In this document: piece by piece, positions 33,853-42,159 of the stretch
Layout: the number at the start of each line of letters is the position of its first letter
How positions within the stretch are numbered: the stretch's first letter is position 1
Source of the DNA: Peredibacter sp045999315
GTDB lineage: Bacteria > Bdellovibrionota > Bacteriovoracia > Bacteriovoracales > Bacteriovoracaceae
Direction of reading: 5' to 3'
Assembly (NCBI RefSeq): GCF_045999315.1
Contig: NZ_CP174607.1
Location: 1,984,001 to 2,048,000 of the forward strand
Length of the DNA: 64,000 nucleotides
The notes under the pieces: model-generated
The model's database searches: none
The model's input: the letters and a program-made list of their open reading frames with translations, nothing else
Told to the model about the DNA's origin: nothing
Translations under genes and position numbers: made by a program

Positions 33853-34581
33853 ATGAAAAACACGTGGGTTTTATTAAGCCTTTTAGCTTCTGTTCTAGTT
33901 CTGTCTGCTTGTTCTAAAAATGATCCAAAGAAAATTTCCCTTGAGTCTGAAGACGATAAAACGTTCTACGCTATGGGATACATGCTTGGTGGAAATCTTC
34001 AGCGCCTAAGCCTTTCTGATAAAGAGCTTGCTGCTCTTTACAAAGGTGTTGCTATGGCAGCGAAGAATGAAAAGTCTGAAGTTGATATGGCCGTTTATCA
34101 GAACCGTATCCAAGAAGTTTTCAAAGCTCGTATGGATAAAGTTGCTGCTAAAGAAAAAGAAGCTGGTAAAGCTTTCATCGAAAAGTTCATCAAAGATGAA
34201 GGTGCTACTAAGACTGAATCTGGTCTAGCTTATAAAGTAATCAAAGAAGGTACTGGTGCTACTCCAACTGCTGAAGACGTTGTTGAAGTTCACTACCACG
34301 GTACACTTGCTGACGGTACAGTTTTCGATTCATCAGTTGAGCGCGGTAAGACAATCTCTTTCCCACTTAACCGTGTAATCAAAGGTTGGACTGAAGGCCT
34401 ACAAACTATGAAAGAAGGCGGAAAAACAAAATTCGTAATTCCTTCTGACCTAGCTTACGGCGAAGCTGGTGCTCCTCCAAAAATTCCTGGTGGCGCAACT
34501 CTAGTTTTCGAAGTTGAGCTTTTCAAAGTTACAAAAGCTGCTGACGCTAACAAGCCAGCTGCTCCAGCTAAGAAAAAGTAA
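33853..34581 (+). CDS. fkpA: FKBP-type peptidyl-prolyl isomerase lipoprotein (FkpA/Mip-like)
   Basis: 242 residues from ATG 33853 (AAAGGA upstream). The lipoprotein signal ends L-S-A-C. Residues 35-120 are the helical dimerisation domain of Mip/FkpA proteins (FYAMGYMLGGNLQRL, and KAFIEKFIKDEG). Residues 125-230 are the FKBP domain (VEVHYHGTLADGTVFDSS, VIKGWTEGLQTMKEGGK, YGEAGAPPKIPGGATLVFEVEL). The protein ends in an Ala/Pro/Lys tail. It folds proteins in the periplasm. A strong terminator follows, so it appears to be transcribed alone. Confidence 0.92.
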   Translation: MKNTWVLLSLLASVLVLSACSKNDPKKISLESEDDKTFYAMGYMLGGNLQRLSLSDKELAALYKGVAMAAKNEKSEVDMAVYQNRIQEVFKARMDKVAAKEKEAGKAFIEKFIKDEGATKTESGLAYKVIKEGTGATPTAEDVVEVHYHGTLADGTVFDSSVERGKTISFPLNRVIKGWTEGLQTMKEGGKTKFVIPSDLAYGEAGAPPKIPGGATLVFEVELFKVTKAADANKPAAPAKKK

Positions 34582-34603
34582 TTCTTTTAGATCTGATTTA
34601 ATA

Positions 34604-34637
34604 GACGAGGGCGGTAGCAATACCGCCCTTTTTTTTA
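34604..34637 (+). terminator. Rho-independent terminator after fkpA
   Basis: Perfect eight-base arms GGGCGGTA and TACCGCCC with a GCAA tetraloop are followed by eight T residues. Confidence 0.9.
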
Positions 34638-34660
34638 CTCTAAAGTGGCCCGCAATTCGG

Positions 34661-34795
34661 AGTAATCACTTTCTCCAGCGGTAGTAATCACTTTCTCCAG
34701 CGGTAGTAATTCACTTTCTCCAGCGGCAGTAATTCACTTTCTCCAGCGGCAGTAATTCACTTTCTCCAGCGGCAGTAATCACTTCCTCCAGAGAA
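34661..34795. repeat. 22/23-bp tandem repeat, about six copies
   Basis: Units begin at 34661, 34683, 34705, 34728, 34751 and 34774. Each starts AGTAATTCAC or AGTAATCAC and continues TTTCTCCAGCGG. The first two are 22 bp and end CGGT; the next three are 23 bp and end CGGC; the sixth has diverged (TTCCTCCAGAG). After it comes GAGAAAGTAA, which is the reverse complement of the TTTCTC part of the unit, so the array could fold. The copies are nearly identical and contiguous, without spacers. Confidence 0.9.
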
Positions 34796-34885
34796 AGTAA
34801 TTCATCTTCAATGGCATTTAATTAAGTCTTTAAATCTGATGAATGTGCTAGGCAGGGGAACGAGAACCAAGGATTAAGCACAAAT

Positions 34886-34912
34886 AAAAAGGCCACCTTT
34901 CGGTGGCCTTCA
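34886..34912 (-). terminator. Rho-independent terminator for the zinc-peptidase gene
   Basis: Read on the minus strand, arms GGCCACC and GGTGGCC enclose GAAA and are followed by TTTTTATTTG. It lies 25-50 bases past the stop codon of the minus-strand gene. Confidence 0.85.
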
Positions 34913-34936
34913 TTAAGAATCAAATTTATCTAAGAA

Positions 34937-35854
34937 TTACTTAGAAGGTTTGAACCAACAAAGTGGACGTGTACCAGTTTTGTAGCCAAGAGAACCGTGA
35001 CAAGTACCTTTTACTTCGTCAGTAGCAGATACGTCTTCGTTCATGCTTACGTCACAGATTGAACCTGAGTAGTAAGTATCTAGACGACATTGAGCTTTAG
35101 GGTGGTTGTCATCAGTTTTAGAAACAACAGCTCTGTCTGGAGTTTCAAATTTTGTAGCAGGAAGGTTTCCAAGAGCTGAGAAAAGATCAGAAACTGATTT
35201 TCCTGCCATTGAAGTACGGATACAAAGAGCAGTATCTTCTGCATCGTTTTTAGTAGCTTTTTTACAGCCATCAACAACCATCTTCGGAGCACCAAGAGTT
35301 TTTACGATAGCTTGGTTATTGTCGTTTACCCATGCTTTACGAAGACACTTAAGAACTGCGAAGTAGTCAGATTGACCTTCGTTTGAAGCCCAGCTAACAG
35401 CTCCACCGCCGTTACCGCCCCACCATCCGCCGCCGCCAGCAGATTGACCTTTTCTTGGAGCTCCACCGATGTGGTGACCAAGTTCGTGACAAACAACTAG
35501 AGACATCCCGTCTTTAGTAATTGTATTGTGACGAGCAAGACCGCCGAACATTGCAACTTTCCAAGTTTTACCTTGTTGAGAAGCGTATGCGTTAACTGTA
35601 CCGTCAGTCCAGTTACGCTCGATATATAGTTTTGCACCCATGCTTGAAACGATCGGAGCATAGATTGCTTCAACTTCGTCAATTGCGTCATTGAATTCTG
35701 CTTCAGTGATACCGCCCTTAAGACCTTTCTGATCTGCAGAGATGTATAGATCGTTCTCAGGAACGAATCCACCTTTACCATCTTGTGAACAAGCAAGTGC
35801 TGATCCAGCAAGTGTAAGGCTTAGTGCCAATGCTGTTAGTTTCTTCATAGTCAT
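34937..35854 (-). CDS. Secreted zinc metallopeptidase candidate (HELGHH)
   Basis: 305 residues with a signal peptide (KKLTALALSLTLAGSALA, cysteine following). The ATG at 35854 is favoured by GGAGG nine bases upstream; a second ATG two codons on also fits. The HExxH zinc motif is in VVCHELGHHIGG (HELGH at 123-127), with the extra G-G typical of metzincin-like extensions. A glycine/tryptophan-rich loop (GGGGWWGGNGGG) follows, then SNEGQSDYFAVLKCLR, whose acidic residues may give the third ligand. At least eight cysteines suggest disulfides. I do not recognise the family; an extracellular or periplasmic peptidase is inferred from the motif. Confidence 0.7.
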   Translation of the reverse strand: MTMKKLTALALSLTLAGSALACSQDGKGGFVPENDLYISADQKGLKGGITEAEFNDAIDEVEAIYAPIVSSMGAKLYIERNWTDGTVNAYASQQGKTWKVAMFGGLARHNTITKDGMSLVVCHELGHHIGGAPRKGQSAGGGGWWGGNGGGAVSWASNEGQSDYFAVLKCLRKAWVNDNNQAIVKTLGAPKMVVDGCKKATKNDAEDTALCIRTSMAGKSVSDLFSALGNLPATKFETPDRAVVSKTDDNHPKAQCRLDTYYSGSICDVSMNEDVSATDEVKGTCHGSLGYKTGTRPLCWFKPSK

Positions 35855-36035
35855 TCTCGGTATCCTCCGTGATCTCTAATACAATTTTGTGTTAGGATTT
35901 TATGTGGATGGTTATTGTTTCGTTTTTCAAAAAAACCTGTCTAGTCAGAAATTCATTTTGGCCTCAGGTTGTAAGAAGATGTTGGAAAACTGACCAAAAT
36001 AGACAGTTGTGCGCAAAATCAATTAAAGGAATTTC

Positions 36036-36347
36036 ATGTTTTTCATCGCGTTTTATGTTCCAGAAGATCATGCAGAGAAGGTGAAAGAGGCCATGTTTCA
36101 AGCAGGAGCTGGAGCAATAGGTAACTATCGCAAATGTTCTTTTGAATACAAAGGAGTAGGTCAATTTGAACCGATGCAGGGAAGTGATCCTTTTATCGGT
36201 AAACAAGGTGAAGTGGAGCGTGTTCCGGAACTCAAAGTGGAAATGGTTTGTGCAGAAGGACATCTTGCCGCAGCAATTTCTGCTTTGAAGATGTCACATC
36301 CCTACGAAACTCCCGCTTATCATGTGATTAAAACACTCAGCTTTTGA
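36036..36347 (+). CDS. Stand-alone NIF3/YqfO-type small domain protein
   Basis: 103 residues matching the ferredoxin-like (PII/CutA-like) domain inserted in NIF3/YqfO proteins: FYVPEDHAEKVKEAMFQAGAGAIGNYRKCSF, then GQFEPMQGSDPFIG, and the end MSHPYETPAYHVI. As a free-standing protein its function is not known. The Tyr-Glu-Thr-Pro-Ala-Tyr end is well conserved in the family. A ribosome site (AAAGGAA) lies upstream. It is 65 bases from the next gene. Confidence 0.75.
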   Translation: MFFIAFYVPEDHAEKVKEAMFQAGAGAIGNYRKCSFEYKGVGQFEPMQGSDPFIGKQGEVERVPELKVEMVCAEGHLAAAISALKMSHPYETPAYHVIKTLSF

Positions 36348-36412
36348 GCTGTAATTAAAGCTAAAAAGTTGATCCGATCGAACCGATAAGAAAAGAGAAC
36401 AAAGAGGTTTAA

Positions 36413-36811
36413 ATGAAGCTCTTCCTTTTTTCTATCTTACTTTCAACTCAGCTTTTTGCCGCTGAAAATAAAACACCACCATTGCGTGAAGTGGCCGTGA
36501 TTGTGACAAAAGAGGGTTATTACCCGAAGTCCCTGTCTGTTTTTGAGGGCGAGAAAGTGAAGTTCTATGTGACTTCAACCGTTGAAGAACCTCATTGTTT
36601 AATCGTGGAATCTCATAAAGTTTTCCTGGCCGCCAACAAAGGCAAGGTGACCGAAGCAGAAGCGGTCTTTGATAAGGCCGGGGAATTTGCTTTTTATTGC
36701 CCGAGTTCAAAAAATGACGGGAAAATAGTGGTTTTAAAGAAAGTTGTGCCGAAGAGAGAAGTGGCCTCTGAGAAATCAGACGGCATGCTTTGGACCCCGA
36801 AAGAGTATTAG
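36413..36811 (+). CDS. Exported cupredoxin-fold protein with incomplete copper site
   Basis: 132 residues with signal peptide (MKLFLFSILLSTQLFA). The fold pattern of a cupredoxin is visible: EGYYPKSLSVFEGEKVKFYVTS, then EEPHCLIVE with a His ligand candidate and GEFAFYCPSS with a Cys. The downstream His and Met of a blue-copper site are missing (KNDGKIVV in place of G-H-x-x-M-x-G). It may bind copper weakly or not at all. It lies 12 bases before cpaF and is probably co-transcribed with it. Confidence 0.62.
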   Translation: MKLFLFSILLSTQLFAAENKTPPLREVAVIVTKEGYYPKSLSVFEGEKVKFYVTSTVEEPHCLIVESHKVFLAANKGKVTEAEAVFDKAGEFAFYCPSSKNDGKIVVLKKVVPKREVASEKSDGMLWTPKEY

Positions 36812-36823
36812 GAGTATTGACTC

Positions 36824-37954
36824 ATGAGTAGCGTTTTTCAGGACGCAATTTCGACCCTCTTATCACCGATCGGCGATTTGCTGAAAGACCCTTCTATTTC
36901 AGAAGTCATGATCAACGGTCCTTTTGATATTTTCATTGAACGAAAAGGTCTCGTTTACCGAGTTCCTAATAAATTTCCAGATGATGAATCTTTGATGGCC
37001 TCGATGCGAGCAGTTGCTCAGTCAGTGGGGCGTGTGATTGATTCAGATAACCCTCGTCTGGATGCTCGTCTACCTGACGGTTCCCGTATTGCAGTGGTGA
37101 TTCCTCCTATGGCCAAGGCCGGGGTAACAGTTGCCATTCGTAAATTCTCTGAGGAGAAATTAGGTCTGAAAGACCTGATCAATTTCGGTTCGCTTTCTCC
37201 AGATGGAGCGAGATTCTTAGATTGTTGTATGTACCTGGGTAAGAACACCCTGGTTTCAGGTGGTACCGGTTCAGGTAAGACCACCATGCTAAACGTTCTT
37301 GGCGGACGAATGCCAAAAACTCAGCGTCTTCTTATCATTGAAGATGCGGCCGAACTTCAAATTAAGGCCGAGCACGTGGTTCAATTTGAAACACGTAAGC
37401 CAAATAAAGAGCGTGGGATTAAAGAAGTGACCATCAGAGATTTGATGGAATCTGCACTCCGTCTTCGTCCAGATAGAATTATCGTGGGGGAGGTTCGTGG
37501 TCCCGAAGCTCTTGATCTATTGAACGCCATGGGGACTGGTCACGAAGGTTCTATGGGTACAGTTCACGCCAACTCCCCGGTTGATGCCTGTACACGTCTT
37601 GAGACTCTGTGTCTCATGGGTGAAACCAAGATTCCACCTGATGCCATTCGTAAAATGGTGGGAAGTGCTTTGCAATTAATTGTTCAATGTAGCCGTTATC
37701 ATGATGGTGGTCGTCGTACATCTCATATTTCAGAAGTTCTGGGCGTGGATGAACACGGTCGTTATGTGGTGCGAGATATTTTTCGCTGGGTGCAAACTGG
37801 TAAGGATGAGAACGGTAAGTTCATCGGAGAAATGGTTCCGACGGGCTATGTTCCGACATTCTTTGAAGAGTTTGTGGCGAATAAACTTCCATTCCCAAAA
37901 ACAAACTTCAAGCCGCCTGAATGGGCCGCACAGATGCTGAAGAAAGCGTCTTAA
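36824..37954 (+). CDS. cpaF: CpaF/TadA-type secretion ATPase
   Basis: A 376-residue cytosolic hexameric ATPase of the type II/IV secretion superfamily that powers Flp-type pili. The N-terminal domain includes ISEVMINGPFDIFIERKGL. Walker A is GGTGSGKTTM near 147-156, the Asp box region is LLIIEDAAELQI, Walker B is RIIVGEVRGPEALDLL near 217-232 and the His box is GTVHANSP. The protein is complete. No other tad/flp genes are in the window, so its partners must be elsewhere or it serves another system. Confidence 0.88.
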   Translation: MSSVFQDAISTLLSPIGDLLKDPSISEVMINGPFDIFIERKGLVYRVPNKFPDDESLMASMRAVAQSVGRVIDSDNPRLDARLPDGSRIAVVIPPMAKAGVTVAIRKFSEEKLGLKDLINFGSLSPDGARFLDCCMYLGKNTLVSGGTGSGKTTMLNVLGGRMPKTQRLLIIEDAAELQIKAEHVVQFETRKPNKERGIKEVTIRDLMESALRLRPDRIIVGEVRGPEALDLLNAMGTGHEGSMGTVHANSPVDACTRLETLCLMGETKIPPDAIRKMVGSALQLIVQCSRYHDGGRRTSHISEVLGVDEHGRYVVRDIFRWVQTGKDENGKFIGEMVPTGYVPTFFEEFVANKLPFPKTNFKPPEWAAQMLKKAS

Positions 37955-37985
37955 AAGTCTTTTCAGAATTTTTAAGCTGAGTAGA

Positions 37986-38012
37986 ATAGAGGCACTACAA
38001 AGGAGCCTCTAT
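37986..38012 (+). promoter_or_regulatory. Perfect 8-bp inverted repeat over the enolase start
   Basis: ATAGAGGC (37986-37993) and GCCTCTAT (38005-38012) flank an 11-base loop that contains the AAAGGA ribosome site; the right arm covers the first two bases of the enolase ATG. It could be an RNA hairpin controlling translation. A TAGAAT -10-like hexamer at 37982-37987 overlaps the left arm, so an operator is equally possible. Confidence 0.35.
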
Positions 38013-39291
38013 GAGTACTATTAAAAAGATTCATGCGCGACAAATTCTAGATTCACGTGGAAATCCAACGGTTGAAGTTGATGTAACAACGGATAGAGGA
38101 TTTGTAGGTCGTGCTTCAGTACCATCTGGTGCTTCTACTGGAAGTCGTGAGGCCCTTGAGCTTCGCGACGGTGATAAAACTCACTATATGGGCAAGGGCG
38201 TTTTAACTGCGGTTAAAAACGTGAACGAATTGATTGCTCCAAAACTAATCGGCAAAAGCGTTTTCGATCAACGTGCGATTGATAATCTCATGCTTGAAAT
38301 TGATGGCACTGAAAATAAAGCGAAGCTTGGTGCGAACGCGATTCTTGGTGTTTCAATGGCCGTTTGTCGTGCCGGTGCTCTTGAAAAAGGTAAACCTCTT
38401 TATCAATATCTATTCGAAGATCTTAAAGTTCCAAATCCGGTTGGTAAACTTCGTCTTCCAACTCCATTGATGAACATCATTAATGGTGGTGCTCACGCTT
38501 CTAACAATCTTGATATTCAAGAGTTCATGATTGTTCCTCACATGAAGAAGTCTTTCTCTGAAAACTTCCGTGCAGGTGTTGAAGTTTTCCATAACCTTAA
38601 AAAAGTTCTTTCTGATAAAGGTTATTCAACAAACGTGGGTGACGAAGGTGGGTTCGCTCCAGACCTTAAATCTCACGACGAAGCGATTGAGTGTATCCTT
38701 ACAGCGATTCAGAAGGCCGGATATAAGCCTGGTGTAGATATTTCTCTTTCTCTCGACTGTGCTGCTTCTGAGTTCTACAAAGATGGCAAATATGAGATGC
38801 AAGGCAAGACCTACACTTCAGAAGAAATGATCCCTTACTATGAACACATGACGAAGATTGCTCCGATTTATTCAATCGAAGATGGTTTCGATGAGTCAGA
38901 TCAAAAAGGCTTCATCAACTTCCAGGCAAAACTAGGTTCGAAACTTGTGAACGTAGGGGACGATCTGTTTGTTACAAATGCCAAAATTCTTAAGCGTGGT
39001 ATTGATAATAAAGAAGCGAATGCCATTCTTGTGAAGGTGAACCAAATCGGATCTCTTTCTGAAACATTCGATACATTGAAACTTGCCTTCGATAATGGCT
39101 TTAAAGCGATTATTTCTCACCGCTCTGGTGAAACGGCCGATGCTTTCATCGCAGATCTTGCAGTTGCAACAGGATCTGGACATATCAAGACCGGTTCTGC
39201 TTCTCGTTCAGATAGAATGGAGAAATACAATCAACTTCTTCGTATTGAAGAAGAATTAGGCCCACGCGCGCAATTTGATCCAGTAAAATAA
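38011..39291 (+). CDS. eno: Enolase
   Basis: 426 residues, normal length. It converts 2-phosphoglycerate to phosphoenolpyruvate in glycolysis. Visible motifs are ARQILDSRGNPTVEVDV at 9-25, VPSGASTGSREALELRDGD near 37-55, the metal-binding residues in SLDCAASEFY, IYSIEDGFDESD and VGDDLFVTN, and the signature LVKVNQIGSLSET with ISHRSGETADAFIADLAV. No deletion or substitution stands out. A terminator follows directly. Confidence 0.98.
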   Translation: MSTIKKIHARQILDSRGNPTVEVDVTTDRGFVGRASVPSGASTGSREALELRDGDKTHYMGKGVLTAVKNVNELIAPKLIGKSVFDQRAIDNLMLEIDGTENKAKLGANAILGVSMAVCRAGALEKGKPLYQYLFEDLKVPNPVGKLRLPTPLMNIINGGAHASNNLDIQEFMIVPHMKKSFSENFRAGVEVFHNLKKVLSDKGYSTNVGDEGGFAPDLKSHDEAIECILTAIQKAGYKPGVDISLSLDCAASEFYKDGKYEMQGKTYTSEEMIPYYEHMTKIAPIYSIEDGFDESDQKGFINFQAKLGSKLVNVGDDLFVTNAKILKRGIDNKEANAILVKVNQIGSLSETFDTLKLAFDNGFKAIISHRSGETADAFIADLAVATGSGHIKTGSASRSDRMEKYNQLLRIEEELGPRAQFDPVK

Positions 39292-39297
39292 ATCACA

Positions 39298-39336
39298 TGA
39301 AGCTGGGGGGAACATTTTCCCCTCAGCTTTTTTATT
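39298..39336 (+). terminator. Rho-independent terminator after eno
   Basis: AAGCTG and GGGGAA pair with TTCCCC and CAGCTT around a short loop, with one unpaired base on each side, followed by a T run. Confidence 0.82.
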
Positions 39337-39401
39337 TGTCCGTATCCCCGCTAGGGCTTAAAATTGAACTTGTTTGGACCTGAGCTCAAAGGGGGTCCCA
39401 T

Positions 39402-40004
39402 TTGAACACCAAGCTTTTTGTCGGTTTAACTTTTTTCTCTGACAACTCTTTCGCGAAAAATATCGAAAGTTTTCGTTCGCGTTTTGATTCCAAATATCAA
39501 ACCAACCCTGATTTGCATTTGCCGATTGTGGCTCCATTTGAAATTGAAGTGACGGAAGTGAAAAAACTTAAGCAGGAACTGGTAGAGGAGCTTGAGTCAT
39601 TTTATTTTGAGAACACTGCTCATCACGTTTTAGGTTTCTCTGGGCTGGATGTTCAAGAACACAAGAAGAACAAGATTCTTTATCTGAAACCGGCCATTGA
39701 GGAAGAGCTTTCTCTTTGTCAGGAGTCTCTGGTTTCCATCTGTAAGTCTTATATCACTGATCGTGATAAGAAGATAAAAGACTCTAAAAAAACTTTCCTT
39801 ACCATGGGGCGATTCAATGATCCTATGGAGCTGCATGCTTCAATTGAGCTTGCTCAAAAAGAATTTCAGGAATTCACGGCCCTTCCATATCAATCCATTT
39901 GTCTTTTCTCGAAGAACAATGGCATCTGGTACAGAGAGGCAGATTTGATCAGTTTCGACCGGCCAACTAACGCCTTTTTGCATTCATCCAATATTTCCAT
40001 ATAA
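39402..40004 (+). CDS. 2H-phosphoesterase-like protein with degenerate second motif
   Basis: 200 residues starting at TTG 39402, preceded by AAAGGGGG six to eight bases away. It resembles the 2'-5' RNA ligase/cyclic phosphodiesterase (2H) fold: DLHLPIVAPFEI in place of the first H-x-T strand, and KTFLTMGRFND in place of the second, where the catalytic His would precede L-T but is Phe. With the second His missing, RNA phosphoesterase activity is doubtful. The end is followed eight bases later by the outer-membrane-like gene. Confidence 0.5.
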   Translation: MNTKLFVGLTFFSDNSFAKNIESFRSRFDSKYQTNPDLHLPIVAPFEIEVTEVKKLKQELVEELESFYFENTAHHVLGFSGLDVQEHKKNKILYLKPAIEEELSLCQESLVSICKSYITDRDKKIKDSKKTFLTMGRFNDPMELHASIELAQKEFQEFTALPYQSICLFSKNNGIWYREADLISFDRPTNAFLHSSNISI

Positions 40005-40011
40005 TGGTTGA

Positions 40012-41193
40012 ATGAAGTTCATTCCTCTTTTCCTCATGTTCGTGGCGAGTGCTGCTGTTGCACAAACTAGTTACGTTGCTCCCACTAAAGTCCTCCTTAA
40101 AAAAGGTTATCAAATCGGAGTCACCGGAGAGTACTGGAAGTCCTCTAAGTCTGTTGATAAAGATGGAAATGATTTGGACTATCGTGATGATGAATCTTTC
40201 TCACGTCTTCAAGGTGAAGTTGAGGGGCGTTACGGTCTGACCAATGAATTACAAATCAGTGGGGGAGTTCGTTTCCGACAAAATGCTTCGAAACTACTTA
40301 ACGCTGGTGGTGTAATTGAAGATGAAACCAGCACAGGTGTTCAGTCGACGTATTTAAATCTCATGTATGCCTTCAAACCGGTAGACCAATTCTTCTACGC
40401 CATTGAAGGTACCTTTCGCTACACTCCTTATACAAATGAAGAATCCACAACGAGTGAAAAGGCCAGTCTGGTTTTGGGTGATGATGGAAACGAGTACTCT
40501 GTAGGTGCGGCCGTTACTTATGCCTCACGTACTAATAACTTCCTCACTCTTCGTGGTGGTTACAGAAATCCAGGCAAGGATCTTGGCACTGAACTTTATT
40601 GGCAAGCAGAAGCGGCCTTGGCCTGGAGATATGTGGCCCTTATTGCTGGTGTCGATGGAGCTTCTTCGATGAAGAACGATCCCTACGAAGACAAGCCCCT
40701 GGAAAAACCAAATTACTATACAGGTCGCACTTCTTTATATAACAGCAGTAATCGGGAATGGATCGCGCCCTATGCTGGTTTGAATCTGGCCCTAGGTGAG
40801 AACTGGAGAGTAGAGGCCCGAGGCTCTCAAGTTGTGAGTGGCAAATCTACTGATTTCGGAACGAATTTTAGTGTTGCCCTTATTCGACGTGTGGATGGCA
40901 AGAAGACCTCAAATCCAGATAAAAGATTCAAAGACTATGACTTTGAAGGCACTATTACGAAGGTCTCTCCTAAAAAAGGATTTGTGGTCATTGATCGTGG
41001 ACTTTCAAGTGACGTTCAAAAAGGCATGAAGATTGATTTCTACGAATTTGATTACGTGGGCGGGAATATTCTTCTTGCACGCGGGACGGTGATCCAGGCC
41101 AAATCAGAAACGGCCATCGTGAAGATTACCCAGCTCTTTAATACTAAGAAGGAACTAAAAGAGGGTATCGTCGCCCGTGGTTTCTTTAGGTAG
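40012..41193 (+). CDS. Outer-membrane beta-barrel-like protein with C-terminal small domain
   Basis: 393 residues with signal peptide (MKFIPLFLMFVASAAVA). Residues 30-290 alternate polar and hydrophobic residues with many aromatic strand ends (EYWKSSKSV, GRYGLTNELQISGGVRF, YLNLMYAFKPVDQFFYAIEGTFRY, GLNLALGENWRVEARGSQ), as in an outer-membrane barrel. Residues 310-393 (DFEGTITKVSPKKGFVVIDRGLSSDVQKG) look like a small SH3-like domain as in FlgT C-termini. Function unknown. It is upstream of the membrane-protein family at 42-48 kb on the same strand and may belong with it. Confidence 0.6.
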   Translation: MKFIPLFLMFVASAAVAQTSYVAPTKVLLKKGYQIGVTGEYWKSSKSVDKDGNDLDYRDDESFSRLQGEVEGRYGLTNELQISGGVRFRQNASKLLNAGGVIEDETSTGVQSTYLNLMYAFKPVDQFFYAIEGTFRYTPYTNEESTTSEKASLVLGDDGNEYSVGAAVTYASRTNNFLTLRGGYRNPGKDLGTELYWQAEAALAWRYVALIAGVDGASSMKNDPYEDKPLEKPNYYTGRTSLYNSSNREWIAPYAGLNLALGENWRVEARGSQVVSGKSTDFGTNFSVALIRRVDGKKTSNPDKRFKDYDFEGTITKVSPKKGFVVIDRGLSSDVQKGMKIDFYEFDYVGGNILLARGTVIQAKSETAIVKITQLFNTKKELKEGIVARGFFR

Positions 41194-41302
41194 TTGACGA
41201 AACTTCTTGGGATAATGGGGCAATTCTTATCGGCAGTTGTAACCTATTGAGTTTTAGTTAAAATTAGAAAAAGCATTGTGACTTAAATTAAGGACATGGC
41301 CC

Positions 41303-42031
41303 ATGAAGCTCGTTTTCTCTCTGGTCTTAGCTGCATTCTTTTCTTCTAATCTCCATGCGAAGAGATTTGCCAGTAAGTATTGTGAGTTTGAACTACCTGC
41401 GGGGTGGGAATGTGCTCTGGAAGGTTCAGAGTATGTTTGTCAGAGTGAAAATGCTGACCGTAAAAAAGAATCTATCATCATTCTTGCGGCCAAGATCAGA
41501 GGTGAACAAGACACTATTGATCAGTACATGGCCTATTTGAAAAAGAACAAAGAATACAATCTTCCTGGTGGAAAGAAGCAAGTCTCAGAACCAAAAAACA
41601 CGAAGACCACAACTATCAACAACCATCTGTGGGTAGACGCTCTTCATTTGGCGTCTGAAGTTCCGGGATTCTATACTCGTTATCTTGCTACTGTGAAAGA
41701 AGATCTTGGTATCGCAGTTACCTTCTCTGTAAGTAAAGACCTTTATACAACTTATCAGCCGATCATTGATAAGATGGTTTCAACACTTCGAGTTTTCCGT
41801 CAGAAGAAAGCAGATATTGCAAATCTTAGAACAGGAACTCAAGAGTCAGATCCACAATTTAATGATGTAACATTCAATCCTAATGCTCAGATGGATCTTG
41901 GCGGTAAAACGAAGAAGCGCGCTAGCGGCAGTGAGGGCGACGACGACATGATGTTGATTGTGGCCGTGATCGTTCTGGTTGCTATCGGCGGTCTTATCCT
42001 AAAGAACAAAAAGAAAAAGCCTAAGAAGTAA
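41303..42031 (+). CDS. Exported protein with C-terminal membrane anchor
   Basis: 242 residues. An N-terminal signal (MKLVFSLVLAAFFSSNLHA) precedes a periplasmic domain of about 145 residues with two cysteines near its start (SKYCEFELPAGWECALEG). It ends in a transmembrane helix (DMMLIVAVIVLVAIGGLIL, about 210-230) and a Lys-rich cytoplasmic tail. This is type I topology. The KYCEFELPAGWEC start resembles PsbP/DUF1795-like domains only loosely. I see no known family. It sits 128 bases before the first member of the membrane-protein family. Confidence 0.62.
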   Translation: MKLVFSLVLAAFFSSNLHAKRFASKYCEFELPAGWECALEGSEYVCQSENADRKKESIIILAAKIRGEQDTIDQYMAYLKKNKEYNLPGGKKQVSEPKNTKTTTINNHLWVDALHLASEVPGFYTRYLATVKEDLGIAVTFSVSKDLYTTYQPIIDKMVSTLRVFRQKKADIANLRTGTQESDPQFNDVTFNPNAQMDLGGKTKKRASGSEGDDDMMLIVAVIVLVAIGGLILKNKKKKPKK

Positions 42032-42159
42032 TTAGGTGCAAACGATTGTTGGCGTTCCAAATTTCCCTCGGAGAATGTAATTATCTGAGGTTCCGTGATT
42101 AGCCACAGTCATAACAGAAGTATTCTCCGGAGAAAGGATTCTCTGGCTAAAATGTTCTT

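Larger units (their letters stand above)
34582..34936. other. Gene-free region with terminators and a tandem repeat
   Basis: This 355-base stretch contains a terminator for fkpA, a block of about six 22/23-bp direct repeats, about 85 bases of AT-rich unique sequence, and a terminator for the minus-strand zinc-peptidase gene. I see no open frame with a ribosome site, no tRNA and no CRISPR spacers. Confidence 0.7.

Noticed and set aside
34661..34795. CRISPR array
   Set aside because: The repeats are directly contiguous with no spacers, only 22-23 bp long, and no cas genes are in the window.
42123..42134. Palindrome TTCTCCGGAGAA before member A as an operator
   Set aside because: A perfect 12-bp palindrome is expected many times by chance in 64 kb, and no matching copy is seen before B, C or D.
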